Source: Paraburkholderia azotifigens (GTDB lineage: Bacteria; Pseudomonadota; Gammaproteobacteria; Burkholderiales; Burkholderiaceae). From it: a stretch of 64,000 nt of DNA. The position numbers and the translations under genes are program-made. The DNA lies in NCBI RefSeq assembly GCF_007995085.1, contig NZ_VOQS01000005.1, forward strand, positions 806,001 to 870,000, read 5' to 3'. Shown piece by piece: positions 7,234 through 16,028 of the stretch (positions are counted from its first letter, which is position 1; each line of letters starts with the position of its first letter). Below the pieces are notes generated by a model. It saw only the letters and a program-made list of their open reading frames with translations. It was not told the origin of the DNA and ran no database searches.

Positions 7234-9777
7234 CTAGTCGACAATGGCCGCACCGGTTTGCGAGGCAGAAGCGAATTTTTGCGCGCACGCTTCAGTGGTC
7301 GGTAGCTGCGCTGCGGCGTTCTCGCTCGCGGGCCCCTGGAATGAATGTTGGGCACCCTTGATTTCGACCAGGCCCGGCGCATGTACATAGATGTTGCCGC
7401 CAGCAAGGCGAATCGTTGCGCCACCCGCCATCAGTTTGATTTCCTTGTCAGCCATCACATTGACGGCATCAGAAGTCGAGACAACCTTGACCGTTCTGTC
7501 GGCCGTAATTTCGACGTTATCGGACTGTGCCTGAAGTTCGACCTTCCCCTTGCCAGCAAAGAGCTTCATACCGGCGCTCTGAACAAACAAGCTGAGCTTC
7601 TCGCCGACACTCGCGATAAGCGATTTGGTCGCGGCGATGTGCGTGCTGGCGCCACTCACAATGTTGACGTGCTCCGTCGCAGCGGCCTGGATGGATTTCT
7701 GCGTTGAAAGGCCGATACCGGACGGGCTGGCCAGCAGCATCACGGGCTGAGCGAATCCGTTCGCTTCGCCAGTTCCACCACTGGCCGTGTTGCCGCCACC
7801 TGAGTTTGCCTGCCGCGCGCTCTGCGTCGCGGCAGCGAAGTCGTTAATGGTGTCCTGCGCGTCCTGCAAGCCCTCGGCTTGACTGCCTGTTGCGACTTCG
7901 GACCGCCGCTCAACGACACCGCCTGAGTCGACGAGGTGCTGATGCGCCTCCTTTGCATCAAGCGGCTGGCTCGACGTGCCGACTCGCGCGTACGTCGAGA
8001 GATACATACCCTGCGAAGCGCGCACTGCACCGTACGAATCGGTCTTCAGGTCGAAGCCCGTCCCGAGATAGTTGCCGCGCGTATTGCCTTGCTGGTCGAT
8101 GAGATAACCGAGATGCAAATAACTCTGGGCCGTGCTGCTGAAAAGCTGCGCACGGTTCTGGCCCGTTGAATCGTCCATGACAAGCTGGTTGTAGCCTGTG
8201 CCCTGAAATTCCTTCGACTTGTAACCCGACAGCAAGCCGTTGGAGTGCCATTGCGGCGTCTGCTGTCCGTTGAACAGGCTACCGCTAACGACCGGGCGGT
8301 CACAATCTCCGTCCAGGTAGACGATTCCTACTTCATGCCCCACGCGCGGTACGAATACGCCACCCAGTGTCCCGCCGGCATTTGGCGACATCACGCGCAA
8401 CCAGCACGAAGCTTTTTCATCGCCACCGTTCTCCCGGTCCCAGTGCATCAGCACCTTGACCCGGTTGAGGTTGTCCGTGAACACTTCCTCCTGATTCGGG
8501 CCGACCACTGTCGCGGTCTGCATATGCATCACAGGTTTGCGGTGTTCAAAGGGGCTGCGAAAAGGAACGGTGCGTCGCTGCGTTTCCATTTCGACCAGAA
8601 AGAATCCTTCACCGCCCAACCCGTCCTTTGAGTTGAAGACGTTCGACGAACCCGCGTGATATGTGCGAGCCTCAGCAAGTTGTGACTGGAGACTATGGCG
8701 GAACTGCGTTCCGCTCGATACGGGCAGATTGTTCTCGATGTACCAGGTCAATGCCAGAATGGCAAACTGGCGGTTTTCCGCGCTATCAGATGCAATAGCG
8801 GTTGCGCCCTCGAGCTGGAACCAGCGTCCCACATCGGCTCGCCGCACACTGCCCGTCGCAAAGAAACGCTTCGCGCGGGACTCCCATTCTTCCATCCGCG
8901 TCTTGGATAACGTGTCGCCACGAGCGCTGTCGCCGTAGGTGTAAGCGCCCGTGTACTCGTAGACCTCGGCCTGGTCGGGAAGGTCGCCTTGCTTGTCGAC
9001 TGTCGGCGTGGATAGCTCTCTGCTGAAAGTCGGATTCTTATAGTCGAATGTGCGCGCGGTGTAGCTCACGCTCTGCAATGTGCGTGCTCCGCCCCACTGA
9101 ACTATGGCATCCGCTTCACTTCCTGCGCCAGCTCGATAAAACGATACATCTTGCGGTGCAAGGGCTTTCACGCTGTAGAGGTCGTCGGTAATGACCAGCG
9201 TATGCGATTTGCCGTCTTCTGCCTGTTCAAAGTAGCCGAAAAGCCCTTCGGCCTCCATAATCCGGTGCACGAAGTTCCAGTCGTCTTCATACTGGACGCA
9301 AAACGACCGCGGAGGTAGCTGCCTGCCGAGCTCAAAGCGATAGGCGCCGCGTGATTGGGGATGCTCGTTGAATACCGCCGCGATAATATCCTCAGCAGTC
9401 TTGTCCTGGAATATTCGCGCGTCGCTGCGAAATTTAAGGAAATGCAACCAGGACGAAAAACTAAGCTGGTAAAGCCGGACGCTACCGTCCGAGCCCAGAA
9501 ATCGTGAAGTGTGGACATAGCCGTGACGCGGCAGATACGACGAGTCAGTCTGCTGAGTCCAGAGCGTCACCGGTTTCGCAATGAGGGATTTGAGCTCAAT
9601 TGAATCATTCAGGGAAGCGGCATCAACAGTGAAGTCGTAGTTGCGCCCGATACGCGAAGTACCGACCACACGGACTGGCACCAGCACATTTCCGCCCAAA
9701 GCTGTATCCAGCTTCATCAAGCGTCGAGATTGATCCAACCCCGCGCCCAGCGCGGCTGCCCAGTCATTTACCGTCAT
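7234..9777 (-). CDS. vgrG: Type VI secretion tip protein VgrG
   Basis: This 847-residue spike protein has a gp27-like base (about residues 30-400), a gp5-like OB-fold with the MHWDRENGG and SCWLRV motifs (about 430-505), the needle region (GYKSKEFQGTGYN), and a C-terminal DUF2345 extension (about 690-800) with the repetitive VELQAQSDNVEITADRTVKV pattern. It ends without an enzymatic domain, so it is a carrier and not an evolved VgrG. GGGAG eight bases before the ATG supports the start. It is the first gene of the four-gene cargo operon. No other T6SS core genes are in the window, so the apparatus must be elsewhere. Confidence 0.95.
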   Translation of the reverse strand: MTVNDWAAALGAGLDQSRRLMKLDTALGGNVLVPVRVVGTSRIGRNYDFTVDAASLNDSIELKSLIAKPVTLWTQQTDSSYLPRHGYVHTSRFLGSDGSVRLYQLSFSSWLHFLKFRSDARIFQDKTAEDIIAAVFNEHPQSRGAYRFELGRQLPPRSFCVQYEDDWNFVHRIMEAEGLFGYFEQAEDGKSHTLVITDDLYSVKALAPQDVSFYRAGAGSEADAIVQWGGARTLQSVSYTARTFDYKNPTFSRELSTPTVDKQGDLPDQAEVYEYTGAYTYGDSARGDTLSKTRMEEWESRAKRFFATGSVRRADVGRWFQLEGATAIASDSAENRQFAILALTWYIENNLPVSSGTQFRHSLQSQLAEARTYHAGSSNVFNSKDGLGGEGFFLVEMETQRRTVPFRSPFEHRKPVMHMQTATVVGPNQEEVFTDNLNRVKVLMHWDRENGGDEKASCWLRVMSPNAGGTLGGVFVPRVGHEVGIVYLDGDCDRPVVSGSLFNGQQTPQWHSNGLLSGYKSKEFQGTGYNQLVMDDSTGQNRAQLFSSTAQSYLHLGYLIDQQGNTRGNYLGTGFDLKTDSYGAVRASQGMYLSTYARVGTSSQPLDAKEAHQHLVDSGGVVERRSEVATGSQAEGLQDAQDTINDFAAATQSARQANSGGGNTASGGTGEANGFAQPVMLLASPSGIGLSTQKSIQAAATEHVNIVSGASTHIAATKSLIASVGEKLSLFVQSAGMKLFAGKGKVELQAQSDNVEITADRTVKVVSTSDAVNVMADKEIKLMAGGATIRLAGGNIYVHAPGLVEIKGAQHSFQGPASENAAAQLPTTEACAQKFASASQTGAAIVD

Positions 9778-10744
9778 TTTTAGACTCCCTGCGGATTGCC
9801 ACCCGGAATAATATGAGGAAAATCTTTACCGGACAATTTTTGTGAAAAAGTACGAGCAATCAGCTTGAGATTCGGGATTATTTGCAGGCACGAACAGGAA
9901 AGGTAGATTTTCCCGCTTTGGCGTTTATCTGCGCTGCAGGAGATAGTTTCGCTAAGGGAGGAATAGGTTGCGTTGATTATCGCAGCAATCTCCCGTAAAA
10001 ATTGAAATATTGATGCGCCAGAATCATGGACGAACACGCATATTGCCCATCCCGAGTATATGCCGCGCTCCAACTGATACGCCAGTTACGTTCTCAGCCA
10101 ACATTCGTTGCCCCTTCCGGCATTTTCTGGAAAAAAACAGCTTTCCAACGGCGACCACCGATGAATGACACAGGGTGTTCACGGAATCATCACTTTCAGA
10201 ATGTTAAATATTGCAATTCATGGCAGCGATTTTCGTGTTGAATTTCATAGTGCCTCCGTTTTCGGCGAGTCATTGACGACAACAGTCCGCAAGTAAACGA
10301 GTGCGACGCATATGGATTTTATGGGTCAGCATCCGAATCAATTGATTCGCGATTTTTATGCCAAATGAATAGAAAGAGAGGCGGAGCTCGATATGTATCC
10401 GGTAAGACATCCGCCACGACTGTTCTCTTGCTGTGAGCGTGTGCGGCACGTTATATCCCCGGCGAATTATTTGAAGCGATTTTGGTTTGCCAATATACCG
10501 GCTTTCCAGGAGTCGGAGCTAGCACTGATATCGCGTCTAACGCACAGAGAAGTGCGACGCCACAGGACTGGCTCTTCATGCTCATCCGAACAGCTGTTGC
10601 GTTCGGCAACGGCCGGGTCGACGGCGCCCGATATTAGCTGCGCCTTTCTCTATCGAAGCCGGTGTGTTCACTGCATTGATAACGTATCGGCCGGACAACC
10701 TGTTGCCCTTCTCCTGAATGGAGGAGCGGTGCGTAGTTTCCAGG
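9778..10744. other. Intergenic region upstream of vgrG, AT-richer, no gene recognised
   Basis: About 970 bases with markedly lower GC content than the surroundings. Short open frames occur on both strands, but none has a convincing start site, family resemblance or codon bias. It presumably contains the vgrG promoter. The change in base composition suggests a horizontally acquired upstream segment. Confidence 0.5.
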
Positions 10745-11030
10745 AAATATCCGCGAGTCGCGGGGAAGCGAGTGCGTGCGCCTGGAGTCCCCGGTTATTC
10801 AGCAGCGCGACCTGAACAGCATCGTCCATACCGAGGGACTTCGACAGCAGTTCCTGAGTGCGCTTGAGGACGGCGTCGCGGTCCTCGTCGGTTTTGACGT
10901 AGACCGCATCTTTGCCCAGGCGCTCAGACGCGGTCGACGATACGCCGTTGAAACCACCATCCTTTGAAAAAAAGTGCAGCCGGTCAGGAACACCGTTGCG
11001 ATAGCGATGCAGGCCACGCGGTTCGGAGCG
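10745..11030 (-). pseudogene. Remnant of a TolC-type outer-membrane efflux lipoprotein gene
   Basis: Read on the minus strand, one frame gives a lipoprotein signal (IAIATVFLTGC) and another continues with the start of a TolC/CusC-like mature protein (SKDGGFNGVSSTASERLG ... DDAVQVALLNNRGLQ). The two frames are joined at a run of seven T residues where eight would keep the frame. Similarity stops right after NNRGLQ, where the efflux family continues with a conserved helix, so the 3' part is also missing. The 5' side ends near 11034, at sequence that resembles a transposon terminus. This is a broken fragment with no expected product. Confidence 0.6.
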
Positions 11031-11903
11031 GGGTGTCAACGCCGATTGAATTCTGACCCGCCGGGGGTGCAGCTAAATTCTTGGACTGATTTACGCCGCG
11101 ATGCCAAGACTCTGCCGGTATTCGATGGGGCTGAGGAAGCCGAGCGAGACCTTGATCCGTTTTGCGTTGTACCAGCGGATGTACGAGTCAACTGTCTCGA
11201 TGAATTGATCGATGGTCGTGGTTCGCCAATCACGAGGATAGAACAATTCCGTCTTGAGTCGCCCGAAGAAACCTTCGCAGGCTGCATTGTCCGGCGAACA
11301 TCCTTTGCGCGACATCGAGCGAGTCAGTCTGGCAGCCTGCATACACGAGAGCCATCCTGGCCAGCGATAGTGCGCACCACGATCCGAGTGAACTACTGGC
11401 CGCTCCTTGCAGCCAGCCACTGATTCGATTGCCGAATCCAGCATGGTGTTGACGAGTTCGGCGTCTGGCCGCGTACCGATTGACCAGCTCACAACGAGAC
11501 CATCGAGGCAGTCGATAACCGGCGACAGATACACTTCGCCAGTCGGGATCTTGAATTCGGTAAGGTCCGTGAGCCATTTCTGATTAGGACCGGCGGCGTA
11601 GAAGTCACGATTGATGATGTTCTCCGGCGCGGGACTAATTTCTCCACGATAGGAGCCGTAGCGATGTCGCCTCGTCGTGGCGGCGGCCAGACCTTCCTGT
11701 CGCATTAAACGACGCACCACCTTCTCCGGGATGAAGACCTGTTGCCTGATCAATGCCGCGCGAATCCGACGATAACCGTAGCAACGGTGATTGAGTTCGA
11801 AGATGTCCGCGATGACGCGACGCACGTCAGCATGCCTGTCAGCAACCAACAGCCGTGCACGGTGATAGAAGTAAGAGCTGCGGGCAAGACCCAAAGCGGC
11901 TAG

Positions 11904-13079
11904 GGAAGGTCTGAACAACCCGTTTTCTGCCTGGGATCTTTAACTGGCACGCGCGCAGTGGAATTCGCGTCCTCATTCACGCTGTGTTGAACCGATGCCG
12001 GTCGCATCTTGCGCGTGGACGCTGCGCCTTTGGGGGGCGTCTTCGCCCTTCATTTCGCTTTACCGAGCACCCCGCGAGCCAACCAGAGATTGATCAGCGC
12101 GAACTGCGTTTCGATCTGCGCCGTGTTTTTCGCCAGTCCCCGATACCGCGCCTTCAGATAGCCGAACTGACATTTGAGCACCCGAAACGGGTGCTCAACC
12201 TTCGCCCGCACGCCCGCCTTGAGCCGCTCGACTTTCTCGTAGATTCTGTCGAGCCGCTTGCTTTTGTCCAGCTTTCTTCGCTTGCTCGGCCTCATCGCCA
12301 CGTGCCACTGGACGGCACCCGTTTCGCCTCGCTTCTCGATGCCCACGTAGCCCGCATCGGCAAACGCAACCTGCTCGTCGCCGTGCAATAGTTCATGCGC
12401 CACCGTGACGTCGTGAACATTCGCCGGCGTGCACTTCACGGTATGCACCAGCCCCGACTCCACATCGACTCCGATGTGCGCCTTCATACCGAAGTACCAG
12501 CTACCGCCCTTTTGCGTCTGGCTCATCTCGGGGTCTCGCGTGCCGGCTTTCTTCGTCGAACTGGGTGCCGAAATCAGCGTTGCGTCGACCGCCGAGCCCA
12601 CCTTGAGCATCAGGCCCTTCGCCTGCAGGATCTCGTTGACCGTCGCCAGCATTCTGGCCGACAGCTCATGGGCCTCAAGCAGGTGCCGGAATCGCAGGAT
12701 CGTGCTCTCGTCAGGCAGCCGCGTCATACCCGTGCCCAGCAGCGCAAACTCCCGATACAGCGGGATGTCGTGCAGCGCCTCCTCCATCGCCGGGTCCGAG
12801 AGGCTGAACCATTGCTGCATGAAGTGAATGCGCAACATCGTTGCGACTGGGAACGGTGGGCGGCCGGTCTTGCCTTTCGGATAGTGCGGTTCGATGAGCG
12901 CAATCAGCTTCTGCCACGGCACCACGCGCGTCATCTCATCGAGAAACTCGCGCTTGCGAGTGCGCTTCGTTGACAGATCCAGACCAAGACCAAGTTGTGT
13001 CATCACGCCACTCCATGAATTCTCCTGATCCCAGGATAGTCCAAGCTCACGTCAATGCCAGGACTTTTGCAGAGATTCC
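11904..13079 (-). mobile_element. IS5-family insertion sequence, complete (copy 2)
   Basis: The element is 1176 bp long and flanked by CTAG on both sides (11900-11903 and 13080-13083), a typical IS5 YTAR-type target duplication. The ends begin GGAAGGTCTG and GGAATCTCTG, so the terminal repeats are similar but imperfect. It encodes one intact transposase on the minus strand. It is inserted in IS3 orfB and is the inverted partner of the interrupted IS5 copy at the start of the window. Confidence 0.92.
12050..13006 (-). CDS. IS5-family transposase
   Basis: This 318-residue DDE transposase of the IS5 family begins MMTQLGLGLDLSTKRTR. It has an N-terminal helix-turn-helix region, followed by catalytic motifs in VDATLISAPSS (first D), FADAGYVGIEKR (second D) and RAKVEHPFRVLK (E), with the conserved GYLKARYRGLAKN near the end. 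The length and frame are intact, so it is likely functional and could mobilise the disrupted copy in trans if both of that copy's ends are present. Confidence 0.95.
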   Translation of the reverse strand: MMTQLGLGLDLSTKRTRKREFLDEMTRVVPWQKLIALIEPHYPKGKTGRPPFPVATMLRIHFMQQWFSLSDPAMEEALHDIPLYREFALLGTGMTRLPDESTILRFRHLLEAHELSARMLATVNEILQAKGLMLKVGSAVDATLISAPSSTKKAGTRDPEMSQTQKGGSWYFGMKAHIGVDVESGLVHTVKCTPANVHDVTVAHELLHGDEQVAFADAGYVGIEKRGETGAVQWHVAMRPSKRRKLDKSKRLDRIYEKVERLKAGVRAKVEHPFRVLKCQFGYLKARYRGLAKNTAQIETQFALINLWLARGVLGKAK

Positions 13080-13249
13080 CTAGCAACTCTGGCAACCCAT
13101 AGGTTTGTTTCAGGGCATCAACCAGCATTGTCTTCTCCCGGTTGCTCAGGAGTTGCGGGTTGATGCCCATTCCTTTTTTGTATGCGATCCACGAACGACG
13201 CCCCTCAGAGTAGGGTGGCAGAGCGTGTGAGGTGTGGTAGTGATGCGGG

Positions 13250-14830
13250 TCAGCGGAGGTCGGCCGGCATTTTCCAGGGAAGCAACACGTCAAAGTCGTC
13301 GACGGTCTTCGCCAGAGGCAGCCGCTGGAACAGCCAGGTGAGATACCGGTAGGGATCGATGCTGTTTGCTTTGCAGGTCTCGACGAGCGTATAGAGATTG
13401 GCGCTCGCGTTCGCGCCTTCGACAGTGTCCGAGAACAGCCATCCGCGGCGCCCCACGCAGAACGGTCGAATCGCATTCTCACATGGATTGTTGCTGATCG
13501 GCCAACTGCCATTCTCGATGTAGCGGATCAGCTTCGGCCACTGCACGCGCAGATAGGTCAGTCCTTTGCCGAGAAGGCTTTTCGGTACAACACCGGGCGA
13601 TTGCTCGAGCATCAGCGCGTGGATGGCGTCGAGTACGCGCGCGCTGTATCGTCGCCGCAACCGCTGTCGTCGCTGTGCGGTCCACGTCGCGCTGCGTGCC
13701 TCGGCCGCGAACAGCTTGCCGATCAATTTGATGAAGCGCGTCGCCAGCAGATCGTGCGTTCGGGCGGCCTTTGGTACGCTGTCCTCTGCTTTGACGAAGT
13801 ACCGTCTCAGGTGAACCCAGCATCCAAGGTGCACGAGCTGGTGACGCCGAGCGATGTCGTTGTAGGGCTCATAGCCGTCGGTCATCATGACTGCGCCCTC
13901 CCGGATCCCGGTGAACAGCTTGTCGGCCAGCCTGGTGCCACGCCCCGGTGTATAGGTGAAGCAGCGGATGGGCACGCCCAAATCGGTCATCTGCGCCCAA
14001 AGGTAACTCTTCGTTTGCGGTCGACGGCCCTTTTCCTTCAGCACCTGGAGTGTCGTCTCGTCGCAGTAGATCAGCTCGGCATCGAGCAACGCATCGCGCA
14101 TCAGGTTGATCACAGGTTGCGTCGCGAGACCCGCACGGACCATGCTCGCTGCAATCGTGTTCGAGGAGATGTCGCCGCCGAAGCGACGTAGCAGACCGGC
14201 CTGGCGATACAGTGGCATCCCGAACTGATACTTGCCGGCGGCGATCCATGCGAGCGCCGATTCACTCAACAGCCCGCGAGGGATGATGCGAGGCGGCGCC
14301 GGCGTCACCTTGATGCCGAGATCGCAGCACGGACATGCATATTTGACGCGCTGGTGCTGGATCACGCGAAGCTGCTCCGGAATCACGTCGAGCTGCTCGC
14401 TGATCTCCACGCCGAACTCGACGAGCGCGTGACCATCGTTCATGCAGAAGCGTTCGGCTTCGGGCAGCTGGTGCCGCACAACGTCGCGCGGCAGGTTGGG
14501 ATCGAGTGGCTTGCGATGACCCCGCTTCTTGCGCGTATGTGCAGCGACCGTCGATTCTGGAGTATCTTCCTGAGCAGGCGTGCTGCTCGCGCCGAGCACC
14601 TCGGCTTCGTTGAACAGGCTGGGTTGATCCGAGTCTCGTGCCTCGCTCTTTGCGCCGAACAACTCGTGACGGTAGGCCCGGAGTCGTTCCTCGGCGAGAT
14701 CGCGTTCCGCTGTCACAAGCCGCAGGGCGCCGCGTAACGCCTCCTGTTCTTCTCGCAACGCACGAGCGGCATCGCGTTCGGCGAGCAGTTCTTTCAGTTC
14801 CTCGGCGGTGATCGTGACGTTGACCGGCAT
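13250..14830 (-). CDS. tnpC: IS66 transposase TnpC (copy 2)
   Basis: This 526-residue IS66 transposase has an N-terminal coiled coil (ITAEELKELLAERDAARAL), a zinc-ribbon-like block (YACPCCDLGIKV, about residue 170) and the catalytic core. The DDE positions are seen in LIYCDETTLQVL, MMTDGYEPYND and CENAIRPFCVGRRGWLF. No frameshift or internal stop is present. It is only distantly similar to the TnpC of the IS66 element at 102-2578. Confidence 0.95.
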   Translation of the reverse strand: MPVNVTITAEELKELLAERDAARALREEQEALRGALRLVTAERDLAEERLRAYRHELFGAKSEARDSDQPSLFNEAEVLGASSTPAQEDTPESTVAAHTRKKRGHRKPLDPNLPRDVVRHQLPEAERFCMNDGHALVEFGVEISEQLDVIPEQLRVIQHQRVKYACPCCDLGIKVTPAPPRIIPRGLLSESALAWIAAGKYQFGMPLYRQAGLLRRFGGDISSNTIAASMVRAGLATQPVINLMRDALLDAELIYCDETTLQVLKEKGRRPQTKSYLWAQMTDLGVPIRCFTYTPGRGTRLADKLFTGIREGAVMMTDGYEPYNDIARRHQLVHLGCWVHLRRYFVKAEDSVPKAARTHDLLATRFIKLIGKLFAAEARSATWTAQRRQRLRRRYSARVLDAIHALMLEQSPGVVPKSLLGKGLTYLRVQWPKLIRYIENGSWPISNNPCENAIRPFCVGRRGWLFSDTVEGANASANLYTLVETCKANSIDPYRYLTWLFQRLPLAKTVDDFDVLLPWKMPADLR

Positions 14831-14861
14831 GCCGGATTAGACCAGCACACCGTCAGCCTGT

Positions 14862-15215
14862 TCAGCTCACACGCAGATATTCCTGCTTCGGATGTCGTCG
14901 AATCGTAGTGATGTCATCGCCATCGATCAGCGCGTGCAGCACGTTGGGCGTCATCGTCACGACCTCAGCCTTGTTGTCGGGCCAGATGAAACGGCTTGCC
15001 TCCAATCGTTTCGTCATAAGCCAGAAACCGCTACCGTCCCAGCCAAGGATCTTGATCCTGTCGCGACGCCGGTTTCCGAAGATGTAAAGCGACGAGTCCA
15101 TCGGATTCAGGCGCATCGACTGTTCAACGAGAATCGACAGGCTGTTCATGCCGTACCGGAAGTCGACAGGATCGCGGTGCAGATACACCTTCAGATTGTC
15201 GTCGAACCGGAACAC
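14862..15215 (-). CDS. tnpB: IS66 accessory protein TnpB (copy 2)
   Basis: This 117-residue protein has the IS66 Orf2 signature: VYLHRDPVDFRYGMNSL at the start, LYIFGNRRRDRIKILGWDGSGFWL in the middle and the SRFIW motif. Its start lies within the end of the upstream tnpA gene (25-base overlap), consistent with coupled translation. It is complete. Confidence 0.93.
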   Translation of the reverse strand: MFRFDDNLKVYLHRDPVDFRYGMNSLSILVEQSMRLNPMDSSLYIFGNRRRDRIKILGWDGSGFWLMTKRLEASRFIWPDNKAEVVTMTPNVLHALIDGDDITTIRRHPKQEYLRVS

Positions 15216-15703
15216 GGCATCCTCCCAAGGATCTGAACCAAGGTTGTCAGTTCATCAATGGTCGCGATGGCCTTGCCCAGTTCGAGTTCAACACCGTTCG
15301 ACAGATGCACATGCAGCGTAAGCGTCATCGACGGAGATGGCGGTGAGGACGCAGGCGGTACCGAAACGACAGGCACGAACGCGGGTGATGTTGCCGCGCC
15401 AACGATGAGCTGGTGAGAACTCGGAGGATCGATCGCCAGGCTGTCAGTCGCATTACCCGAAGGCGGCAAGCCACCGTTATCCTGCGGCGTCGGCGAGACG
15501 CCTTTCTCGCGCTCCATCAGGTATTTCGTGATCCACTTGCGTAGCAGGTTAGCGTTGATCCCGTGCTCCTGCGCCATGCGGGCGACCGACACACCCGGGC
15601 GTAACGCCGCCTCGACCAATGCTCGTTTGCCATTTTCATCGTAACGGCGACGGCCGTCACTACTTTGCCGAACTACTCTCAGCCCTGAGTCTTTGTCAGC
15701 CAT
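15191..15703 (-). CDS. tnpA: IS66 accessory protein TnpA (copy 2)
   Basis: This 170-residue protein has an N-terminal helix-turn-helix (RRRYDENGKRALVEAAL ... HGINANLLRKWITKY, about residues 18-60), a proline-rich linker, and a short C-terminal conserved region. The start codon at 15703 lies inside a perfect 15-bp inverted repeat (15701-15737), so the ribosome-binding region GAGGTGG and the ATG can be sequestered in an RNA hairpin. Confidence 0.9.
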   Translation of the reverse strand: MADKDSGLRVVRQSSDGRRRYDENGKRALVEAALRPGVSVARMAQEHGINANLLRKWITKYLMEREKGVSPTPQDNGGLPPSGNATDSLAIDPPSSHQLIVGAATSPAFVPVVSVPPASSPPSPSMTLTLHVHLSNGVELELGKAIATIDELTTLVQILGRMPCSGSTTI

Positions 15704-15737
15704 AGGTGTCCACCTCGTAAATAGGTGGACACCTATG
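15701..15737 (-). promoter_or_regulatory. Perfect 15-bp inverted repeat over the tnpA start
   Basis: The arms are CATAGGTGTCCACCT (15701-15715) and AGGTGGACACCTATG (15723-15737), with a seven-base loop. The tnpA ATG and its Shine-Dalgarno-like GAGGTGG both lie in the repeat. A transcript entering from outside the element would fold it and hide the start, while one starting inside the repeat would not. That role is inference. Confidence 0.75.
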
Positions 15738-15786
15738 CTCCTCGCTCAGAGTGCTGTTGAGTAGACGTCGATAATGGATCGCTTAC

Positions 15787-16028
15787 CCTTTTTTAATCAG
15801 TTCGTTTGCCCTCTTCGGAATATCGTGCTCAAGCTGCAACTGCCGGATGCCCCGTCGAAGCGATTCGACGTGATGTTCCAGCTGCACACGCTCATGGTCC
15901 GATGCTAGTTTCTTTTTGCGTTTCACAGATGCTGGAACCTCTCGACCGAGTTTAGCCAGGTGTGCTCCGCGCGGCAGATCAGGTTGGGGGGCGATGCTTG
16001 CGTCCTGCACGTGGTCGGGGTGGTTCAT
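15787..16028 (-). pseudogene. IS3-family OrfA, C-terminal portion, cut by IS66
   Basis: The reading frame ends ...LEHHVESLRRGIRQLQLEHDI, then KRANELIKKG. This is the leucine-zipper end of an IS3 OrfA just before the usual A6G frameshift site. The next bases belong to the IS66 terminal repeat, which supplies a stop codon. The N-terminal helix-turn-helix expected for OrfA is not recognisable upstream of about 16028, so the element is probably truncated there as well. The start at 16028 (MNHPDHVQD) is only the nearest in-frame ATG. Confidence 0.65.

Larger units (their letters stand above)
11091..13179 (-). pseudogene. IS3-family transposase OrfB, interrupted by IS5
   Basis: OrfB is the DDE (rve) integrase-like transposase. 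Its N-terminal piece, at 13084-13179, reads KKGMGINPQLL ... YGLPELL. The IS5 element follows, and the coding sequence resumes at 11899 with ALGLARSSYFYHRA. The DDE residues are visible in WLTDLTEF, VVHSDRGAHY and ACEGFFGRLK, and the frame runs to a stop at 11091. Without the IS5 insertion the protein would be full length. The upstream junction is also broken because an IS66 element sits at the orfA/orfB boundary. Confidence 0.9.
13180..15786 (-). mobile_element. IS66-family insertion sequence, complete (copy 2, different subtype)
   Basis: This 2607-bp element has ends GTATGCGATCCACGAACGACG-like (from 13180) and, on the other strand, GTAAGCGATCCATTATCGACG-like (ending at 15786). It is flanked by an 8-bp duplication, CCTTTTTT, at 13172-13179 and 15787-15794. 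It carries tnpA, tnpB and tnpC on the minus strand. The proteins differ clearly from those of copy 1, so this is a separate IS66 subtype and not a duplicate. It is inserted at the boundary of IS3 orfA and orfB. Confidence 0.93.
11070..16028 (-). mobile_element. IS3-family element, split twice by other IS elements
   Basis: Pieces of one IS3-family element lie on the minus strand: the orfA end at 15787-16028, the start of orfB at 13084-13179 and the remainder of orfB at 11091-11903. The gaps are exactly an IS66 element (13180-15786, 8-bp duplication) and an IS5 element (11904-13079, 4-bp CTAG duplication). Removing both restores the expected junctions ELIKKG-MGINPQ and GLPELL-AALGLA. The outer ends of the IS3 element could not be fixed; the limits given are approximate. 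Confidence 0.85.

Noticed and set aside
9780..10241. Open frames on both strands in the AT-rich region before vgrG
   Set aside because: They lack ribosome sites and family resemblance, and overlap each other; more likely promoter-containing spacer than genes.
10393..10815. 140-residue plus-strand frame upstream of the efflux remnant
   Set aside because: Cysteine- and arginine-rich low-similarity composition, and it overlaps the antisense of the recognisable efflux fragment.
11034..11062. Possible IS21-family terminus (TGTCAACGCCGATTGAATTC)
   Set aside because: Resemblance to remembered IS21 ends only; no IstA or IstB sequence is present and the partner end was not found, so it is not listed as an element.
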